A stretch of DNA of 64,000 bases, taken from Nemopilema nomurai (lineage: Eukaryota > Cnidaria > Scyphozoa > Rhizostomeae > Rhizostomatidae). The notes below the pieces were generated by a model. The model searched no databases, was not told the origin of the DNA, and saw only the letters and a program-made list of their open reading frames with translations. This document shows, one piece after another, positions 12,601 through 24,100 of this stretch (its first letter is position 1; every line of letters starts with the position of its first letter). Where the stretch lies: positions 310,001 to 374,000 of the forward strand of contig ML133472.1 in the NCBI GenBank assembly GCA_003864495.1, written 5' to 3'. The translations under genes and the position numbers were made by a program.

Positions 12601-13862
12601 ACTCAGTCAATAAGAGAAGCGCCTTGTTAAGATCTTCCTTGCGCTGTAGGCTTTCTGCGCTATAGAGATCATTACCGATGCCTATGTTTGCTCTTTAGAC
12701 TCCGTCTTCACCCCCTTGTCTCAATAGGCCGGCTTGTGATTTGTTTTTCTCCACTCAGGCGGAGCAAGAGCTGTCCAAAGTGTACCCATCTCGACGCCGG
12801 TGCTCGTCCAGCAGCGGCGGTTACCACGCACGGATGTCCGCCAACCCGACGAGAGTCGACAAAATGATCCACGAACAAATCAAAGTTCATGACAAGGTAT
12901 CCATCTTGCTGGCAATATAAACTTCCTCGCCAACTTTGCTTTGCTTCTCAGCATCTTTAAATACTGGACTGTGAAAAGGCATTTTATCTCAACTGCTGAT
13001 TTTCCCTGCACCTCTCTCTCTTAAACGTCTATGTTTGTGTTTTCACCTGAGTGCCTTTTCTTCAGGTCGAGTCCCTGGTTGGTCGTATCGAGCGTCTTGG
13101 AAGAAGGCCCTTGCATTCGAATGTAGGGGTGGCCCTGGACAGATGGCTTGCGTGTATAAGAGAGCTACAGAACCTGAGGAAGAACGAGATCAATAACAGC
13201 CCGGGGGCGCATGTTGGCAGCTACGGCTGTAAGTCTTATGACGACAGAGGTACGCCATTTTCATTGCAAGTCCAAGCAACTTCGAACGCACTTTTTTTAT
13301 GTTTGGAAGCAATGGAGGATGCCACAAATTTTACGAAAGATAAAATTCACGTCATGTTTGCAGCGATTGCAGCAAGTGTAGTCATGTCTCCAGACTTATG
13401 TTTGTCTGCTGCTTAATAATTTTGATGCCTGTTTTTTGCTTTTTGGATATGTCATTCTTGTATTAGCTTTGCCGAACGTTGTTATCCTTTAATTTTTCTT
13501 TTTTTGCTCTTGGCTATTTTATAGAGTTTTATATCTTGCTTTAGCGTAGTGGATATCCGTGACCATGTCCGATACTTATGGCACACTCTTAAAATTCGCA
13601 TCAAAATCTTAACTTGGCATTCAGGCCTGCCCTACTTTAAGTTGCAATAGGAAAAGTGGTAAAGAATATTGATATCTCTTTTCTAGACTTGCTGGCCTTG
13701 GGAAGCTGCATAAAGGATTTGGTGACGCACACAAGAGAGGCGAGGACGACAGTGTGGTGTGCCACCCAAATGCTGCATGCGGAGGACTACTGGATGATGC
13801 GGCCGAGCGAGAGTTGCACCAGCCTGGAGCACCACTCCGACCTGTCCAGCGAGAAGTCGTAG
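9679..13862 (+). CDS. MEIOC: MEIOC, meiosis-specific coiled-coil domain protein, five exons
   Basis: MEIOC works with the helicase YTHDC2 in vertebrate germ cells to destabilise mitotic transcripts and sustain meiotic prophase. Coding exons: 9679-9869, 10942-11710, 12759-12896, 13066-13249, 13687-13862 (TAG stop); all junction phases agree. The N-terminal exon has AYHVLSNLLDDE, resembling the short conserved N-terminal block of vertebrate MEIOC. The large second exon is low-complexity (rich in Ser, Pro and Asn). The last three exons hold the conserved C-terminal domain: LDECLDQL and LEREYRK, then YPSRR, ANPTRVDKMI, GRIERL, LHSNVGVALDRWL, IRELQ, and finally THTREARTTVWCATQM. ATG 9679 is chosen because an in-frame TGA lies upstream at 9631; an alternative start through an acceptor at 9645 joining earlier exons is possible. 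The protein is about 480 residues, shorter than the vertebrate form, mainly in the disordered middle. Identification is strong from the C-terminal domain. Confidence 0.85.
12000..12455. repeat. 19-bp minisatellite, 24 units, inside a MEIOC intron
   Basis: Units follow GACGCTTCTAGGACTTxxT and run without a gap from 12000 to 12455, exactly 24 times 19 bp, followed by a decayed GACGCGTGTC. Sequence variants (endings TTTCT, TTACT, TTGTT, GAAGCTCT and the GATGC start) recur in the same order every seven units, giving a 133-bp higher-order period: units 6-12 match 13-19 except for the last. It lies between the exons ending 11710 and starting 12759. Confidence 0.93.
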
Positions 13863-16300
13863 GGTGCAGGGGACCTGTCCAATCAGTCTTGGATGTATAC
13901 GTGATGGGGACGTGGTTGTTTCCTCGGTTTAAAGATCTTTGCTATCACGTGTTATTGGGTCATTTTACGGCACCCAACCGTGATTCCTTGGCACTTGTTT
14001 GTCTTCCAAATTCTCCTGGGATCAATATTTTTGCTTCATTGTTAGCAGCTAGACTGCTACAAAAGCAGCTTTATCGTGTTGTTGACTCGTGTTATGCAGA
14101 GGAACTTTTACCAATTTTGAATGAGAACTTGAAGATTTTGGAGAGAGGCGTTCGAGCTTATGGAGTCTGGCATTATCTTGTGACCTTTTGAATTTAATTA
14201 ACTTTGCAACACGTGTAGGAGTATGAATGGAGAAATTCAGAAACGGACACTGTTTGTTACAGATGCACAATTTGGAACTTGCCAACAACGGAACTGCAGC
14301 TTTTTGCTACTATTTTCATGTTTGTAGTTACAGGAGCGGATTGCATGGTGACATTTTTCTGCAGAGTATTGCGATGAAATTATTGAAGGACAGTCAACAC
14401 TGCGCTCTTTGATGAACTGACTTTTTCTTTCAAATTTACAAACCAACGATATTGTCTCGTGGGAGTTTTAGATGTCAGTTTCTTTCATCCCATGGTGGGT
14501 GCTTTCTTTGTCACAACTTTTTGTGATTTCTTTTATCAGTCTTTTCCTGGAATCATTTGCGCAGGTGTTAGCTTTGTCAACGGGGTTTAGTAGAATAGGG
14601 TGAGTATATCTGTGACCCCACTGTTTCTTGAAACCTTTGAAAGACAATGGCCCCTGCTACTCTTTTTATGGCCTTCTTCCTGCCTGTACAGACTTTTTCA
14701 TGTTGCTGATATCTCGCCACACCTGCCTACCTTTCTTATCACTCAACAGAGGTTTCGCAATCAGGCTTCCGTTGTCAATTTGATCAATCTAATTAAGAGA
14801 AGATCCATTTCTCCGACATCTTTTGTTACGCCTATGTTTCCACTAAATACAATTGCTTTAAAACTGTTGAAAGTCGAACCCTTCATGGACCAGATGTTTC
14901 CTCAGTTTACGGGCTAGAACTTGGCTACGTTGCTGTCTCTTGTTCTGTGACCCTTGGTGAAAATTTCACTTGTTACTCAGGGAAACACTTGTAGTAGCCA
15001 AACAGGCACTTGTTTCTCATCATGTGACATATTCCTTTAACACTATCCTAAACGCATATGCCATCTCTGACAGACAATGTTATGTCGATCTGATGATCAT
15101 TTCAAGATCTGATAGATATTAGTTGCTCTTGGTACGTCTGTTGGCTAGTTGTAGCGTCTTTTGTTGCGTTTTCCTCGATGAAAGCGGTGTGCTCAAAACT
15201 GGTGCCAATTTTGCCGAAAGACACTTGTCTGTGTGTGTTGTCATTTGAAACCTGAGGGGCCTGTTAGTCTGCGTGTAAGATTTTAATGAGCGAGAGAGCG
15301 AATATTGCAGCACACGTGCCTGAAGACCCGTAAACTGAGGAAACACTGTGTGAGGGTTCGTTAAGCTGTCTAGTGTATTTGTATCGCTGCAACGATGGTT
15401 TGTACGTTTTATTGTGTATCTCAAGCGTGCATTGGAAGGAATTTATCAAATTATAGTGGGAGATAAAGCAAGCCTCGTGCATTTCTCTCGTCCTTGTCGT
15501 GGTTGTTTGCTTTGTTTTCTAATGAGCTTTCTGCAGCCTCGATTATCGATCATTCGCCGGCCATACTTCCAAGAACAAAAGCTTCTGCAAGGTCCACGTA
15601 ACCAAGATATTGGTGGAATGTTGCAACTTTGATTCTCAAGTACTTTTAAGAAGTCCCCACGTAGATTCTTCTTCAAATGTAAACATTATATTTAGGCCAT
15701 AAATGCTGTGTGTTAAGAACTATCATGGAGTTGCTCGTGGAGAGCGTAATTAAGTAATTGAATAATTGAGTTCTTTATTGAACTCTGGTAAGTCTATCAA
15801 TTATGATAAGCAACAATATATTTTCAGATTTGGGCAATTGGTCACTTCAGGTCACCAAATTTCACAAACCTTCTTGCATTTAGTACTTGGAAATGTTACC
15901 AAGGATACCCCCTTTAAGATCATATTTGCATTTACTCTTATCACAGCTTTAAACTGGATATATTGCATCAGTAGCATTTAGGGCAAGGTAAGTTCCAATG
16001 CGAGAAACACCAAAGAAAATTCTACTAGTCTGTTCATTTGGCACATGTAATTATAATCAATTACTATCGACATGTAAGGCTTTCCATACACAACAGCAAC
16101 TGTCTTTTCCATACCTCGGAACTTTGAGTTCATCCCAAGTGATTTGCCTTGAAGCCAAAATGTATTCGGGGCTCTCTTTATTCGATGTTCAGCGAGTCCT
16201 TTGGGGCCCCCAAATTCCCACTCTGTGATTTGAAAAGGCTGACCAAACCGAGGCACGAGGATGTTGTGTCTGACGGGCCCATACCTGGAGGCTCACTGCA

Positions 16301-16390
16301 CGATGAGATAATGCTCGATGACGTAGGGATCGATGACGCAGGACTTGATGACGTAATGCTTGATGACGTAATGATTGATGACGAGCTTTC
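16301..16390. repeat. 15-bp tandem repeat carrying TGACGTA motifs, six units
   Basis: Six diverged units of pattern TGATGACGTAATGCT run from 16301 to 16390. Three units contain TGACGTA, which resembles a CRE/ATF half-site or near-full site. On the plus strand the repeat lies in an open frame (16149-16448) translating as LDDV/IDD repeats; on the minus strand it gives a serine-rich frame. I favour a non-coding minisatellite because no splice partner is evident. Confidence 0.7.
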
Positions 16391-17939
16391 CCCGCAATGG
16401 GATGATACGCCCCCAAGGTTGGCACTGAGACACGGCTTAATGATCTGACTAGAGTTTCTCTGAATCAGGATAGGCCTTGTTTTCCAGTTTGAAGGGATAG
16501 CGGTTCTGCTCCCCATTTGAATATCGCTCCCCTCCTGCTCCTGAGTTCCTCCTCCTTGCTGGGGTGCAGACATGTCTGTTTATGGAGGCCCCTAGCCGTC
16601 AGCCTTCAACTCATCTGCCATATAAAAGATTGCAACTCTATTTCAAAGATAATCTGACGTCATATTAGAATATTTCGTCATGCTGTCTGCAAAGGACATC
16701 GGGAAGCCTGCGTCACGTTCCATACTATATTGCAAAATCAGTCATGCAATAAACTGTTTTGGAAAGTAGGGCTTAAAGTATCAAAATGAATGAGATGCTG
16801 GCAATCTGCAGTCGTAATTTTTATAACTTCTTTTGTATCATTGTGCAGTCCAGGAACAATTTTCGTGTTTTTCTTCCTCAAACTGTGTTCAACTATTGGC
16901 GTGACGTCATCAATGTAGTCAAGGATCGATACGTAGCGGTTTCTCAAGAAACTCTTTAGTTCAGTTTGCACACTATTTGTATGTTTGTATGTATTCATTG
17001 CACAGATCCTAAGTATAATAGGTTTTTAACTGGCAGTAAGATAAATAAATAATTAATAAAACAAAACCCTATAAGTAAATATCACCAAATAAATAAACAT
17101 ATAAATATTTGCAAGCATGTTGCTCTTTACATCTTTGTTGTTGATTTGTATAGCGACATTAGACCATGTTTTCTTTTGACTTTAAACCAAGCGATAGTTT
17201 AATATTGGAACGTCAAACTTCCATTCATTCCATTTCACTTGTTTAAGGGGAACAGCCCTTCAGCATAGCTGATTTTCAAGGGGCCCTCCATTTACAAAAC
17301 TTACAAATAAATATAATATGTAAATAACTAAATTAACCTAATTACAATACAATACAAAGCTATGAACAACCCTATTTAAAATCTTATTAAAAGCTGTTAG
17401 AAACCCCGTTAACGCCCCTATTAGAACCCTAAAACAATCTAAAATATGTATGTTTAATATAAAAAATTTCCATAAAAAGAAAATAAACCCTAAATCAATT
17501 TTTTAAATGATCTTAGGGAGGATGCTTGCATTGACTCAGCTGGAGGCTGTTCCACAACTTTGCTCTTCCGAAAGAAACACATGTTTGTCCATTCGTTTTT
17601 TCAAAGGTAGCCTCAGATCCATATCTGTATTGCGGAGGTCACGAGAGGACCAACCTTCAGGCTTTCATAAAGTTTGAGTTATCGAGGTTGGAAAGCAAAA
17701 TTTGTTTAAAGTAAATAAGTTGTATTTGCACTACGTTCGCTAGAATGTATTCACTAACTATGCGCCCCTTTTTTATTTTGCGCTGGATTTCTGTCATAGC
17801 ATAGCGAATCAAGATCTGCGTAGGGTCAGAACTCAACCCCCTGCTTATTCATACGCCAATGTACTTGTGTGCCATTTATCTGTCTGTAACTACCAAAGAT
17901 TACTGCAGGGGAAGAGGAGTCCAACAGCATCTCCCAATG

Positions 17940-17947
17940 TGACGTCA
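17940..17947. promoter_or_regulatory. CRE-type palindrome TGACGTCA upstream of p23
   Basis: A perfect TGACGTCA lies 167 bases upstream of the inferred p23 start. CREB/ATF-family factors bind this octamer. Function is inferred from position only. Confidence 0.35.
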
Positions 17948-18106
17948 GCGACTAAAGCGGCATGCGAAGGAGAAATTCTACGAAAGAAGACAAATTGTGA
18001 GAGATACATGGAGTACTGCTAATTCTTAGACTCCCGCCTAGAGCACGAGGTTCGAAGGGTTTTCAGATAAACCCGAAGTAGCGCGATACAAGCTGTGAAA
18101 ACAAGA

Positions 18107-21100
18107 ATGTAAGTTCTTAACAAATACTCTATTTGTGAAATACCTTCACTCAAATGCCATTGCAGCTATGTGTTTATAGTTACTACTTGGCTTCAGTACT
18201 TTTAGCTGCTGGATAGATTCACATTTTGAGCATGGAAGGTTCTCGGCCTAAAAATAAACTCTTTGGGCAGTCTGCTGAGAAAATGGCAAATCTAGGCCAT
18301 AATTGTAAAAGAAACAAGTTAATAAAGTGTTAACTATCTGCCTAACTGTTTCAGCTCAATATTAAGTATCGTTAGTACATTTTGTCTCTTGATTAAGTTT
18401 CTTTAGAACAAGTTAAGCATAGAAAAGGAAAATGAAGCCGAAAGAAAATAAAAGAAGAATCTAGAAAGATTAGATGCAGTTTCAATATTCATTTTCATTG
18501 AAATGTTTTGCACGGTTAGTCAGTTATGATAGCATAAATTTTATTGTGATATTAGAATGAAAGATATAAATAAGATGAAATGCGATTTAATACAAGCATT
18601 GCAAACACAGTTAAGCTGACGGACATTTGAAGTTAAGCTTTTTAAAGACATTATCCATACACTCAGCGACGTGCATTTATTCAACAATTTTTAGTTTGAT
18701 GGATGAAATCTTTTTAGGATACGTCATAGAATTCGACTTTGTAGTTTTGAAGTAACAATTGTAGCTATATTCGAGCGGACTTTACCCACCAGAGCTGGCC
18801 CCAAACACAGTTAAATATGCTTTAGTCAAAACGTATTTAAATGAATGAATTGCAAAGAGGGTGAAGCTAGAAAGGAGAAATATTTTTTGCATGACATGGT
18901 AACTAACCATTCTCAGGGTATAAGGACAAATGTATATCAGCATTTACAAAGTTGATGCTTCAATTAAGTTAAAAGGCTCTGTAGCCAGTTTATTCAGTGG
19001 TAAACATCTCTTGCTAATTTTATGAATGTTCACTTTTGATGATAAATTTTTAGTTTTAAAGCGGGCTTTAGTTTTTATCAAATTTGACATCTTTCCTTGA
19101 AGGAAGGGTTGAATTTTTTGATAAATTTCACCTTATTCTAGTATGTTGCTCCAAAAGTTATGATCATGCCTTGAGAAATTTTGTAGATTGTTTAATTATT
19201 CAATAAAGTTTTTAGCACAATTAAACCTCACACCACATGGCTACCTAATCCTTGCATGATGTTTTATCTCTAGTCTGAGTTTTCCTTTTCCACTGCCCCA
19301 CACTCACTACCCTTTAGCTGTATATATTAAACAAAGATGTGACATTTTTATTTCCACTGATATTCCACATTGCTGATTTAAACCTGACCAAGATACTCTG
19401 CAAACTAGTATTTCACTATAATCATTTCCTTTCCAGTATCAACTTGTATGGACTGTGCATCAGAACATGTGATAAATTGATTTATCAACAAACAAAATAC
19501 AAATTGAAAGACTAGCTAATTATGTTTTTTCTAAATTGATGTCATTTGGAAAGCAGATCAGTTTTGTTAGTAGTTGCTAAATTAATCATATTTCAAATTG
19601 CAACCAATTATTATATTAATGAGCTAAGAACTTTCCCTTTTTCATCATGTTTTACCTTGTAATCATAGCTGAAACTATAAGATAAGTTTTTATTTTGTTT
19701 ATAAGTTGAAGAGCAACACCTGTAGTGGAATAGCTCATTCCGCTATGTTATTATTATAATCATCATTTTTTAACAAAGTGTTAAAAAGTCAAATATTCTT
19801 TTGGGTCAAGGGTGCATTTTTTCATCTTTTGCAAATGACTGCTGATTGGATAAAACAATTTGCAAATCACTTGCATCTATTAGTACACGATGCTTGATGT
19901 GATTTTGTTCTGTCCGCATTTTGTTTTGTTGTCATCACGATAAAGCCTATTTTTGCTGGCTAATGTACAGGTGTGATCTTGGTACCATTTCTGTTGTTAT
20001 GTGTTTTGACAATCTGGAAAATCTGTCATTATGAGGTTTGCACATTTGAAGTTTTAATGAGTTTGTATGTTCTTCCTGCGCAATTTTGAGTTGTTGCTGT
20101 AGCCATGTTTTGCCTGCATTGTGTGGCTCTCCTGTTTTCATATTGTGTATTTTCTTTCAGGGCACTCCACCCTCCAGTTTTCTGGGCACAGAGAAATGAC
20201 AGAATACTTGTCAGTGTGCAACTTGAAGATGTCAATGCTGAAAAAATTACTGTAAATAACACAATGTTAAGCTTCAGGTACTGAGTTATTGAGTCACTGC
20301 AGGCCTCTCCGTCTAAGGGGCGTGATCATGGGCACCCGCCTTGGCACGCTCCTATCATGTTGCTAAGACAATAAATCACATGCCTGGTTTATAAGCACCC
20401 TTTAAATCACGCTACTTGTTAATTATTATACAAATAGCCTTAGGGATTCGAAATCGTTTGATATTTAAATAAACTGTTGCTTCTTTCAATCCCTCTTTCA
20501 AGGAAATTGTTATTGCCAAGTTAAAGCAAACACCTCTTGAATATATTTCCGGTCAATAACCAATAACCATTGACGAACTACAATTAATTGTGTTTATTTT
20601 TTTTGCTTTTATTGCTCTATTAAGTAGTTTGTCTAGAGATTTCTAGATATGTATTTACGTGTGAAAACAAGGCGTTTCTCCCTACTTTGATGTGAATATG
20701 TTTTTTTGGTAAAAGACTTGCCTTAGCAAGACAAGGCACACATTTGAGCACGCGCCCAACAAAAATACTTACAGAGATGCCTGTCACTGCAGAATTTCTT
20801 GTTTGAGCTCAAAGTTTACCATTTTTACATTCTTGGGCTGAAAATGGAATCTATGAATATATTAATGTCTTGGACTATAAACAGAAATAATCATATAGAA
20901 TAAACTGATTCAAAATGGAGTCAAAGCAGAATTGCAATGAAAACAACTTATTATTGTTTTCATAGGATATATATGTATATATTTTTTTAGTTCACAAGCC
21001 CTTTTGTTGATATTTGGCACTGTGGTAATTAAGCAATGTTAGCAGAAACTAACGACTGCACTGAAGAAATATAGAAAGTGAATTTGAGTTCTTAATAACC

Positions 21101-24100
21101 GATTAGTATAACCCATACATGGACTGTACCATGAAGTACATTTCTGTCTCCTCTTCCCTGCAACCCTACCCTTTCTGTGTTCCTCTTTACCTTCTCAGTA
21201 ACATTTAAATGGGAGATCTTTACTGCAGCTTTTGGAAGCCCTTTTATTAATTATTTGCTATTACTGGGGCAGCACTGTTTTGCATGCTCAAAGGTTTACG
21301 CTTTTCTCCGTTTCTTTAAGCCCATTTGTTTCAATTGCAGTGGCAAGGGTGGTTCTTCACAGAATGAATACCATGTTGACTTGGAGTTTTTCAAAGACAT
21401 CATCCCAGAGGTAATGTTTAGTATATAATATTTGGTAATAACTGTTTGCGCAGTGCATCATCTGAGCTGTACAAGGTCAAAAGCACACAGAGTTTACCAA
21501 TTGTCCCAATAAGGTGGTTTCCATGAACAAGCCCAAGCCTGTTTGGTTTCAACATTTTATATAGGTGGTAACAAGAATCGCGCAGGATAAAGGTGTTTAA
21601 TTTCAAACAAACTGGATAGTGAAACTACTGCAAATTGTCCAAGCCAAGTTATGGAGATATCCGAGAGCTTTTCTTCCTGTCAAGATGACCTAGATGTCAA
21701 GTGATTTCCTGGCTGCTAACAAAGTTTTGACCTTGTCATGAGTCACTTCAAGCAATGCATAAATTTAAAAATGATTAGCAATATAGCAATGTCCAATATT
21801 GTTTAGAAATGTATGGCTTTACCTGAAAAATATGTTGATTAACGATCCCAAGAAGGCAGATTAGTGAATGAGTTTTTAATTCTAGAAAAATATTCCATGT
21901 TGGCACATCATAGATTTGTGTGTATCAATTCCTCACCGACTAGTAGCTATCAATTTGTTTCATGGCTATCAAAAAAATAAGAAGATTTGACTGTTTAACT
22001 TTAGGCCAATGGATTTTAAGAGATATTGCAGTTTATGTTTTTAATTCTAATTTGTCCAGGATGCTTTATAATATTCTCCAAATTTCGTTCATGAGCTTTC
22101 GCATTTTTTATTTTATTTTTCAAACCTGTCTGAATGCTTTTGATGCCAGAGTGTAGATAGTGTTTTTTTCAAGCTGATCGCCATTCCATTTGGCTGAAAA
22201 ATTCCTTTATTTTTGACAAACCGATACTTGACTAGACAATGCCAAGGTTCATTGCTATCATATTGCACTTTGGTATCAATCAACATGTGCACAAGTTTAG
22301 ATGTTGAGATGCATTTCCTTATGTTTTAGGAATCGAAGCAGAGAAAAGGTGGAAGGGAATATTTCTTTGATCTGAAGAAAAAGGAAGAGGGGTTTTGGCC
22401 AAGGCTACTGAAAGACTCGAAAAAGGTTTTTTATGTTTTTTTCTAGATTGTAGTATTTTTTCAATGTTGTTTCGTTTTGAATCTATTTTGTACTTATTTT
22501 AACGTCGAGAGAAAAAAGTATACAGAATGTAATGACGCATCTTAAATTAGCATAGTAGTTTTTCAGTATCGTTTGAAGTCGACTCAATAATCTACATTAT
22601 TATGGGCACTTTAACTGTAAAATTTGGACCGCGTTTCTTTGCAAGCATTGTCGCTCCTACCTCAAGCTCATGGTGCAAAGTCTGACCAAAAATGCGGTAC
22701 GTTATTTAGAAAAGCAAACAGGCAATGTCCAGCTATGGGTGTTTATAGACACCTTAAGAGTGAACACTGTGATACTTTAATTATGGCGCTACTTCATGTT
22801 ACCTCGGTCGTGTTTTTTTACTTTCTATCACCCTGTTTTCAGCCCCCATATTTGAAAGTCGACTTCAGCCGCTGGAAAGATGAGGACGATTCAGATTACG
22901 AAGGCGAATTTCAAGAGCCAAATCTGGAAGATGTATGTTTTCTTTCAATTTGTTATTAAACTGTCTTAGCCATCTTTGGCTCTGGATGTTTTCAGATTTG
23001 AATATATTTGTTTGATCAAAAGATCGAGGGTTCAGGAAGAAATTTACAGAATCACTGGTTGCTTGTTGCCCGTTTTACGAGGCGTCAAATGTCAAATAAT
23101 ACTTGTTTTTATGAGCCTCTAATCGTGGCACCTGTGGTAATGATGATAGGTGACAGATTCTCATCATTCCATATATGTTTGAAATTCAGAGTCCAGAAAA
23201 AGTTACAAACATCCTCTGGCTGCACTTATTATAATTCAAACCTTATTCATTACCAACTGGAAACATAATTTTCATTACCATTACTTTCACTGTTTATATT
23301 AGAAGTTGCCGATAAACCTCCCTCAAATATGACATTCACAGGCAAAATCTTCCTCTGGCTTCCAGCCATGGTGCTGTAAATTTTTCTGGACTCTGTTGGA
23401 ATTTTATCCGAAAGTCGTTGATCCCGGGCCTTGATCTGTGCATCGACTCTTCAAAGGCCTCTTTGTAAAATCCCTATTTTTTGTTCATTCATCGGGACGG
23501 AACATTTGTCCGAGAACTGATTGAAATATTCTTCTACAATAAAATGTGATTTTCATTAAGCATTGAGCTAGGGCTGTTGCCAAGAACAACATGGCAGTTT
23601 GAAGATGTGCCGGTGTTATATGCGTCTTGGTACTCTATGCAAAAGTGTAACATTGTGAAACACAATAAGAAACAAATCATATTGATTTATCATGGTGTGG
23701 CATTAGGACAGAATATGCGTTACAAATGGAACACAGTGCTCCCCGAACAGAATATCTCACACTTGTCTATCGCCCTGTAATAAACCAAATATTGAGACGT
23801 AAAATGACTTCAATATATATTTATCTTCATCATAATCGTACATACAAAAAAACTGACTTACAACACGTGCTAACTGGAATAGAGGCTAGATATGATTATT
23901 ATGCACATATTTTAATACTATTGTCCACAGGGGATAACAGCCCGCAAACTAGCAGTACCATTTATTTTGTACTCTCTTTGCGTTTCCTAAATAAAGGAAA
24001 TTAGAGCACCGCTTGTAGTTAGCACCGCCTTGTTAAAAATTAGTTAAATTGCTCCTTGCATTCTGAACAATACGGACCAAACCGGAATTCAAAGAATAAA

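Larger units (their letters stand above)
13863..18106. other. MEIOC 3' UTR and intergenic DNA up to the p23 promoter
   Basis: No gene is evident. The proximal part should be MEIOC 3' UTR, though I could not place its polyadenylation signal. A six-unit 15-bp repeat lies at 16301-16390. From 17030 to 17110 the DNA is mostly AATAAATA-type simple sequence. Perfect TGACGTCA palindromes occur at 16902-16909 and 17940-17947. The last 100 or so bases before 18108 are likely the 5' UTR of p23. Confidence 0.55.

Noticed and set aside
16149..16448. Open frame with LDDV repeats
   Set aside because: The repeat is a 15-bp minisatellite that leaves both strands open; no splice partner was found.
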